In this document: piece after piece, positions 58,548-64,000 of the stretch
Layout of the letters: each line of letters starts with the position of its first letter
Numbering within the stretch: the stretch's first letter is position 1
Assembly (NCBI RefSeq): GCF_009925085.1
Contig: NZ_JAABNR010000014.1
Span: forward strand, 1 to 64,000
From: Stagnihabitans tardus
GTDB lineage: Bacteria; Pseudomonadota; Alphaproteobacteria; Rhodobacterales; Rhodobacteraceae
Direction: 5' to 3'
Length of the DNA: 64,000 nt
Notes under the pieces: generated by a model
Databases searched by the model: none
What the model saw: the letters and a program-made list of their open reading frames with translations, nothing else
What the model was told of the DNA's origin: nothing
Program-made: the position numbers and the translations under genes

Positions 58548-59159
58548 TTATCCTTCTGAACGAAAGCTGTAGCTGCCGCGGGCTTTCCTGAGAGCCAAGT
58601 CGACAGATTTCTGACTTTTGGTACGATCAAACGCCTCCGGATTGAAGGATTTGCCGACCCACTTCCGGTTTGACCGGTGTTCCGGATGGTCTTTATCGTT
58701 CAAGGATGCAACAAATTCATCATATGAGTGAGGACCCCCGCTGTCTTCGGGTGGTCCACTTCGTTCGCCATCCAAGAGATGCGCTTTCTTCTCGGGGTTA
58801 TCCAGCCGGACGTGGGTCTCGAGGTCCAGTTGATGAACCCAGCCATCGCCGAAGTCGTACTCATACAGGAAATAGGGGTTCTTGATCCGGTGGAAATCAA
58901 GATCGCGAAGGGCAAGGTCTGCTGCGTCGAGAACGCGTCGTTGTCCTAATCCACCGTCTTCGAACTCAGGCGCACCGAGGATTAGGCCGCCGACAGTAAA
59001 CTGGTGCATGTGGCTATTCTGCCAACCAAAACAAGCCTGAAGGACCTCATGGAGTTCAGCGAAGTTCAAGTCTGGAGAAAGGACGATTCGACGCCAGATC
59101 GGCGGATTTATCCCCCAAAGCCATACACGGAACTGGAGAGCGAGGTCGTGCAACGGCAT
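58548..59159 (-). CDS. Plasmid pRiA4b ORF-3 family protein
   Basis: A 203-residue protein with the pattern QFRVWLWGINPPIWRRI, NFAELHEVLQACFGWQNSHM, HQFTV and FLYEYDFGDGWVHQLDLE, which defines the pRiA4b ORF-3 family. Function unknown; the family is widespread on plasmids. It lies downstream of herA on the same strand, with a 101-base gap, so it may or may not belong to the defence unit. Start at 59159 begins the conserved domain; 59249 is an alternative. Confidence 0.82.
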   Translation of the reverse strand: MPLHDLALQFRVWLWGINPPIWRRIVLSPDLNFAELHEVLQACFGWQNSHMHQFTVGGLILGAPEFEDGGLGQRRVLDAADLALRDLDFHRIKNPYFLYEYDFGDGWVHQLDLETHVRLDNPEKKAHLLDGERSGPPEDSGGPHSYDEFVASLNDKDHPEHRSNRKWVGKSFNPEAFDRTKSQKSVDLALRKARGSYSFRSEG

Positions 59160-59260
59160 CCAAGAAAACCCCCACAGAGAACCGCGAACGGAAGTTCTCC
59201 GGACGATGTCTGAATCAACGGTCTTTCGCAAGCCGGCTCCATAAACCATGCCCGAACGAC

Positions 59261-61057
59261 CTACTCCACAACCTTTGCGTCTTGCCCCCAGCGTTCCTGG
59301 TATTGCGGCCCGTGAGAGGCTGGGCGCTGCCCCTTCTCTGGTTGGGTCATTAGGATGGGTAGCGGCGCCGGCAAATCTGGTCCGACTACGATTGCCTCGC
59401 CTTGCGCAAGCGACGGGATAAAGGCGGCGGCGCTTCTGTCCAGATCACCGCAGGCCCGCTCGATCGTCTCTCTATCCCGTTCATTGGTCAATCGATGGAC
59501 GAACAGCGTACCAAGTTGGCTGAGTACATCCTGCGGCACATCGCGCGGGCGCTGCGTAGCGATAACAGTCGTCAACCCATACTTTCTCCCTTCCTTGGCG
59601 ATCAGGCCGAAAGCGTCAAGCGGAACGCGATTCAGGTCGTCGCCCACGGACCGTCCGATAAACTGATGTGCTTCATCGAGAAAGCAAACCATCGGATTAT
59701 CCCGAAACTGCCCTTTTCGCGCCAAGCCCAGCAGGTGTCGACCCAGGGTATTGAGAAGAATCTCGCGTGTATTGTGCTTGAAGCTGACCATTTCGAACGA
59801 CAAGACCAGCGCGCGAGCGTTCGGATCTGCAAGAAATGCATCAATCTGCGAACAGATGTCGACACCGCGGTCTGAAAAGAGGCACGCCAGTTCCGGCGAG
59901 GACAAGAAGGTTTCGATCCGGACGATGAGAGAATTGCAATACCCTGCCATATTCTTGTCAGGCCCGCCGAAGAATCCAGCATTGTCGCCCGTTGGAAAGA
60001 TGCACTCGTTCTTGACTTGTCGCGCTAGGCTTCCAAGGTCGAAGTCACAGTGCTCCGACGACAGCCTTTCGGACAAAATACGCTCCGCTTTTCCAAAGGC
60101 GTTCCAGCTCTTGTTGGCCTTCAAGACTGTCCCATGCTCATCAATGGTGATGAATCCGAAGGCCTGACCATTTTGACTGATCTGGACATTTCTCAGTCCT
60201 CCTGCCGGTTCGACTGGAAACGGGGCGGGTTCAGAAAGAAGTGCCTCCGCCAACCTCAGGCTCTTGGTCGCGCTTCTCAATGCGGGCCCTTGGCTTTGGA
60301 CCGTCGGGGTCAACAGCGCGTGCAGATCCAGTTCGGAGAGCAGCCGACTCGGGAACCGAGCCAAGGGCTGATCTTTGGCGCCAGCCTCGCCAAACGCAAA
60401 CTGGCGTGCGCCGCCTACCTTGCCTGTAAACTCACCGGTTGGGTCGAATAGGATGCATTTCCCCCCCAAACGGACCACCTCGTTCACAAGACGTGAGACG
60501 GTCCAGCTCTTGCCTCCTCCGGTGGCGCCAAACACTCCGCAGTGACGGCCAAAGAGTTTTTCCGGCGGGATGCTTATGTCTGCTCCATCAATTCCAGAAA
60601 GACGACCGAGATTGACCAGCAGTGGGCCTCCCGGGCGAGTAGTTTCGCCTTTTAGAGCGTCCTTGACGGCCAACGAAAGTGCATGGCCGTCCGCCAAGAA
60701 TATCCCATCGCCGACCCTAGGCTGCGAATTGATGCCTCGCGACACCTTTTGCGTTGTTTTGCTTACGGTGGCCAAGAGCTGCAGGCGGCCTTGAGGTTCG
60801 ACAAAAGGGTCTTGTTCTATCTGGTGCTCAAGGCTACTTCGTTGTTTTTCTGGAATGGTCACTTCGGTGATGCGCCCAAGAATGACGTCACGGTCGCAGT
60901 CAATGAAGACGAAGTCGCCGACCGCGCCGCGAGCCATTCCTCGTCGCCCGGATGCTGCTAGGGCCATCGGTAGCGTGAGCTCGACTTGGCTAGCAGATAC
61001 CCGTGTAACGGTCCCAATTCGCTTTGCAGGATCGACCAGCGCTGCCCTATCGGTCAT
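59261..61057 (-). CDS. herA: HerA-like ATPase/translocase (SIR2-HerA defence)
   Basis: A 598-residue DUF87/HerA ATPase. An N-terminal beta-barrel-like (HAS) domain (about 10-70) precedes the ATPase core with Walker A GATGGGKS (177-184), Walker B PMVCFLDEAHQF and an IATQRPRDVP stretch. HerA forms hexamers that move DNA. Next to sir2 it fits the SIR2-HerA anti-phage system, in which both proteins form one complex and NAD+ is depleted upon infection. The start overlaps the sir2 stop by four bases. Confidence 0.88.
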   Translation of the reverse strand: MTDRAALVDPAKRIGTVTRVSASQVELTLPMALAASGRRGMARGAVGDFVFIDCDRDVILGRITEVTIPEKQRSSLEHQIEQDPFVEPQGRLQLLATVSKTTQKVSRGINSQPRVGDGIFLADGHALSLAVKDALKGETTRPGGPLLVNLGRLSGIDGADISIPPEKLFGRHCGVFGATGGGKSWTVSRLVNEVVRLGGKCILFDPTGEFTGKVGGARQFAFGEAGAKDQPLARFPSRLLSELDLHALLTPTVQSQGPALRSATKSLRLAEALLSEPAPFPVEPAGGLRNVQISQNGQAFGFITIDEHGTVLKANKSWNAFGKAERILSERLSSEHCDFDLGSLARQVKNECIFPTGDNAGFFGGPDKNMAGYCNSLIVRIETFLSSPELACLFSDRGVDICSQIDAFLADPNARALVLSFEMVSFKHNTREILLNTLGRHLLGLARKGQFRDNPMVCFLDEAHQFIGRSVGDDLNRVPLDAFGLIAKEGRKYGLTTVIATQRPRDVPQDVLSQLGTLFVHRLTNERDRETIERACGDLDRSAAAFIPSLAQGEAIVVGPDLPAPLPILMTQPEKGQRPASHGPQYQERWGQDAKVVE

Positions 61058-62403
61058 GCGGTACCCTCGGCACGAATGCGTTCTAGACGGTTTTGTAGCC
61101 TCTGACGGTCGGATTCGCCCGAGATGACTGGAACCGCGTCCGCCAGATCCTCGAACCTTCCGTTAAGTACCGAAATTCGAGCGTCCCCTTGCTGAACCAG
61201 CTTCATTATTCGCTTCTGATAGTCCCTTTGCCCTTCGATGTCCGCATCGATGAGGTGGCTGTCGCCCGCCAGTGATGCGCTATCCAGCTTCTTCGGGTCT
61301 AGCAGGGCCGGGTCGCAAAGGACCAATCTGAGGGACAAGTTCGACTCCAGCGCCGACCAGATCGGCGAACTGATATGATCATCGGCAAATCCATACCCTG
61401 CGATGATCAACGTGGTGTCCGGCTCGCGAAGGCAGCTCTGCAAGGCGGAGAACATGTCAAGGTATGGGCTCTCAAAGGATTCTTGGTACTTGGACGAACG
61501 TGGGTAGATCAGGACGGGCCGTAGGGTCGACGTGTTTTCAGTGCTGCGAATAACAACGTTGTCCGGTTGCCGCCGCCAATCGATGGATCCATGCAACTTA
61601 TAGAGATGGAAGACGCCGTCTACGTATTCGGCCTTCGTGCTGATCGCGGTTCTCCGGACTATGTCATGTTGGAAGTTATCGCGGTTAAATCTCTGTCGAG
61701 CGCTGTGGGAGAAACCATCGATCAGGACGATATTCTGTCGGAGCGCGGCCTGTTCGATGCACAGATCATAGTTCGTCGTGAACAAGCGCACCCGTGGTTT
61801 CTCTCCGCTTCGACGAGCAAACTTCTGCAGTAACGACATGTGTGCTTGCACGGCGGTCTTTTCCGTGACGAAGTCCACGCGGTCCAGGATTGTCTGCTCG
61901 GCCTGAGTAAGAAACCGGATCAGCGTGTTTCGCATTTTTGCATCCGAAGTTGCTCCTTCAGCACTGGCGCGCACTGACAGAAGTTCGAGCTGAATTTTGC
62001 ACAGGCTGAGCAATCCCTCGATGTTCTTCTTTAAGTCTGCTGCGGCTCGACCGGTGACTGCGCGAACCACTTCTTCAAAGGTCATACCTATTTCGCTCTT
62101 GGCGGTATCGATCGCGGATTGAACTGTGTCCCACAGATCTCCCATGCCGGGAGCCGAAGCGGAACCGTCGTTCTTGGCACAGAAGGACGCACCAGACCCC
62201 AACAGGACAATAACGTTCGTCGAATGGAGCGCAGCTTGGAGCACTTCGTCGACCAGGTCCTTGCAACCCGTCCTGCGTCGGGCGGTCGGACCATCATCTG
62301 GGTTCGGCTCCTGATCTTCCCAAGCAAGCCACTTGCTTTCCCGCGTCAAAAGGCGAAGCAGGTTTGCTTGGCCTGCTGGCTGCTCGTCCCAAAATGTCTT
62401 CAT
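61054..62403 (-). CDS. sir2: SIR2-domain NADase (SIR2-HerA defence)
   Basis: A 449-residue protein with a SIR2 fold: VIVLLGSGASFC (GSGAS at 69-73) as the NAD-binding loop, FTTNYDLCIEQA, FHLYKLHGSIDW with the catalytic-type histidine, and LIIAGYGFADDHI. The C-terminal ~80 residues may contact HerA. SIR2 proteins of this type cleave NAD+ to stop phage growth. I use the ATG at 62403; a GTG at 62415 is weaker. The promoter lies between here and the repeated element at 62524. Confidence 0.88.
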   Translation of the reverse strand: MKTFWDEQPAGQANLLRLLTRESKWLAWEDQEPNPDDGPTARRRTGCKDLVDEVLQAALHSTNVIVLLGSGASFCAKNDGSASAPGMGDLWDTVQSAIDTAKSEIGMTFEEVVRAVTGRAAADLKKNIEGLLSLCKIQLELLSVRASAEGATSDAKMRNTLIRFLTQAEQTILDRVDFVTEKTAVQAHMSLLQKFARRSGEKPRVRLFTTNYDLCIEQAALRQNIVLIDGFSHSARQRFNRDNFQHDIVRRTAISTKAEYVDGVFHLYKLHGSIDWRRQPDNVVIRSTENTSTLRPVLIYPRSSKYQESFESPYLDMFSALQSCLREPDTTLIIAGYGFADDHISSPIWSALESNLSLRLVLCDPALLDPKKLDSASLAGDSHLIDADIEGQRDYQKRIMKLVQQGDARISVLNGRFEDLADAVPVISGESDRQRLQNRLERIRAEGTA

Positions 62404-62523
62404 TCCGAATACCACCTACATGTCGTTCGCGTGTCAGTGTCGGCCTATTTGCGTGTGGGTGTAAATACCTCGACGGAATATCGCGAGGGTTGATCACTCT
62501 TGATGTTTCTGTATGTGGCACCT

Positions 62524-62614
62524 CCCGGCCTTCTGCCGGGACCGCGCTCTGGTCCTTCGGACTGGAGCCTGCCGGGGCAGTCTCCCCCCATCCGGGCAAC
62601 GATCCCTGGCGCGA
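62524..62614 (+). repeat. Conserved non-coding element B
   Basis: A second copy of the element at 52381-52468: CCCGGC/GCCGGG hairpin (with a CTTCT-type loop), the block GGACTGGAGCCTGCCGGGG, CAGTCTCCCCC and CGGGCAACGATCCCTGGCGC. The loops differ while the stem and downstream block are kept, as expected for a functional RNA or DNA structure. Confidence 0.6.
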
Positions 62615-62658
62615 AGAGAGAGAGGGGTGCCGGGACGGGTCGGGTCCGGCGGGTGAGA

Positions 62659-62694
62659 GAGAGCGCTGATCGGGCCTGACCCGTTCCTGCTCTC
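62659..62694 (+). promoter_or_regulatory. Leader hairpin before strawberry-notch gene
   Basis: GAGAGC (62659-62664) and GCTCTC (62689-62694) enclose CGGG...CCCG; GAGG follows and the ATG is at 62709. Same plan as 53201-53235. Confidence 0.45.
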
Positions 62695-62708
62695 TTGAGG
62701 ATTTCCCG

Positions 62709-64000
62709 ATGAACGACCTCTCCCCGGCGACCTTTGCGCAAGCGCCGGTCGCCCCGGCCTCTGCCATCCTGGCTGCGGCTGGCCTGTTGCTGCCCTTGCT
62801 CGAACGCGGGCAGCGCGTCGACGCCGTCTTGCTGCGTACGGCCGTGGAAACCGCCTTTGGCGCTTCTGATGCCTCAGGCCTCTGGGACTGGAAGACGGCG
62901 TATGAGGCTTGCGAGGCCGCGACTGTCCTCTTCCTGCGGAAATACGGCCGCGCCATCTTCCGCCAGGCGGACACGCCCACAGTGCGACTGGCCGCCCTCT
63001 CGAAGATCACGGGCCTACTGCCCAGTCACACGCGCCGCTCCGAGGAAGGCCAGGCACTGCAGCAATTTTCGACGCCGGTTCCGCTCGGACTCGCTGCATT
63101 GACCGCCGCGGCAATCCGGCCCGACGACGTGGTGCTGGAGCCTTCAGCCGGAACCGGCCTCCTGGCCATCCTCGCCGAAATCTCCGGCGGGCGTCTGATC
63201 CTCAACGAGTTGGCGGACACCCGGACTGACCTCCTCTCCTCCCTCTTCCCGGCCCTTTCTGTCAGCCGCTTCGATGCGGCACAGATCCACGACCATCTCG
63301 ATCCCGCAGATGTGCCTTCGGTGGTCCTGATGAACCCGCCGTTCTCCGCGATGGCGAATGTCACCGGCAAAGTGCAGGATGCCGCCTACCGCCACATCGC
63401 CTCCGCTCTGGCGCGGCTTGCCCCAGGCGGGCGGCTTGTGACGATCACCGGCGCGGGGTTCGGCCCCGACATGCCACCCTGGCGCGAGGCTTTCGTCCGG
63501 CAGCAGGAACGCGCGACCGTCGTGTTTTCGGCGGCGATAGACGGCTCGGTCTATGCGCGCCACGGCACGACGTTTCCGCCGCGGCTGACGGTCATCGACA
63601 AAGTCCCCGCTGCCGATCCTTCCCAGTTTCCGGCCCCGCCCGGCACGGCGCCGGACGTCGCGACCCTGCTCCGCTGGATCGCCGACCATGTGCCGCCGCG
63701 CCTGTCGGTGGATTTGCCGAAGCCACCATCGCCGACCCAGCCCGCTGCTGCGCGCTCGGTCCGAGGCTATATCGCTCGGGCGAATGCGGCCCCGGCAATG
63801 CGCAAACCCACCGCTTCGCCAGCGGCCCTCGAGCTCGCTTACGAGACCGTCGATGCTGTGCCGCCCGATGCTGCACGCCTCTCCGATGCGATCTATGAAG
63901 AATACGGCCTGCAATCGATCCGGATTCCCGGCGCGGTGCCGCATCCGACGAAGTTGGTGCAATCCGCCGCCATGGCCTCAGTCGCGCCGCCACGCCCGAC
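62709..64000 (+). CDS. Strawberry-notch family protein with N-terminal methyltransferase (partial)
   Basis: The frame is open from the ATG at 62709 to the window end (430 codons visible). The first part is a methyltransferase-like domain: VLEPSAGTGLLA (SAM loop, about residue 143) and VVLMNPPFSAMA (NPPF motif). Near the end, SIRIPGAVPHPTKLVQSAA leads into the strawberry-notch helicase region, which would continue beyond the window. Such large proteins are typical of plasmids and ICEs in Rhodobacteraceae; a role in DNA modification plus remodelling, perhaps antirestriction, is suggested but unproven. Confidence 0.85.
   Translation, partial: MNDLSPATFAQAPVAPASAILAAAGLLLPLLERGQRVDAVLLRTAVETAFGASDASGLWDWKTAYEACEAATVLFLRKYGRAIFRQADTPTVRLAALSKITGLLPSHTRRSEEGQALQQFSTPVPLGLAALTAAAIRPDDVVLEPSAGTGLLAILAEISGGRLILNELADTRTDLLSSLFPALSVSRFDAAQIHDHLDPADVPSVVLMNPPFSAMANVTGKVQDAAYRHIASALARLAPGGRLVTITGAGFGPDMPPWREAFVRQQERATVVFSAAIDGSVYARHGTTFPPRLTVIDKVPAADPSQFPAPPGTAPDVATLLRWIADHVPPRLSVDLPKPPSPTQPAAARSVRGYIARANAAPAMRKPTASPAALELAYETVDAVPPDAARLSDAIYEEYGLQSIRIPGAVPHPTKLVQSAAMASVAPPRP

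Noticed and set aside
62403-62415. GTG start of sir2 at 62415
   Set aside because: ATG at 62403 is 4 codons later and in a better context; the GTG adds only four residues.
1-64000. tRNA or rRNA genes
   Set aside because: I saw no cloverleaf with a TPsiC-arm-like GGTTCGAATCC or any rRNA sequence.

Overview
The window reads as part of a plasmid or plasmid-like replicon of an alphaproteobacterium, most likely a member of the Rhodobacteraceae. The evidence is high GC content, a Rep_3-type initiator with divergent parAB, repABC-type parS palindromes, an FnrL-like box, and a set of DUF families (DUF736, DUF932, DUF6878, DUF6915, DUF7007, DUF1403) that are typical of plasmids in this group. This is inferred from gene content; no database search was run.

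Region 1 (1-31.5 kb) is a copper resistance and respiration island. At its left edge an IS66 element has cut off the kinase of a two-component system. Then follow a TlpA-like thioredoxin, a Met-rich multicopper oxidase, a DUF411 protein, DsbA-like proteins, and a tightly overlapped nine-gene minus-strand operon (13891 down to 7100). That operon encodes an L,D-transpeptidase, a small secreted protein, a cytochrome c'-like protein, a di-haem cytochrome c, a FixH-like protein, two redox-type membrane proteins, penicillin-binding protein 2 and a mono-haem cytochrome c. Next come a second L,D-transpeptidase, a CopB-type ATPase (CPH motif), DUF305, CopZ, a CopA-type ATPase (CPC motif) and CueR. Two back-to-back MerR-type promoters with 19-bp spacers separate copZ and copA. 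A cobalamin riboswitch precedes cbtBA. After an FNR-like box comes a ba3-like haem-copper oxidase (CuA subunit II, subunit I and a 58-residue protein) whose subunit I lacks two canonical metal-ligand histidines. Decayed transposase and MFS remnants, DUF302, EF-hand and an intact second two-component system close the island.

Region 2 (31.6-41.0 kb) is a mobile-element-like block: a DUF1612-like protein, tniA-tniB-tniQ, scpB, DUF1403, two tyrosine recombinases and a serine recombinase.

Region 3 (41.0-45.0 kb) is the replicon core: parB-parA, an iteron origin with AT-rich DNA and a DnaA box, a Rep_3 initiator, and 16-bp parS-like palindromes just beyond parB and just beyond rep.

Region 4 (45.1-64.0 kb) is the plasmid accessory backbone: DUF932, RadC, a large ParB-like protein, small uncharacterised genes, ArdB antirestriction, and a strawberry-notch protein that runs off the end. 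Two minus-strand defence modules are inserted: AbiEii/AbiEi, and SIR2-HerA with a pRiA4b ORF-3 protein. Each lies between an identical DUF736 gene and a repeated non-coding element, so the same hotspot seems to occur twice. Conserved leader hairpins precede several backbone genes.
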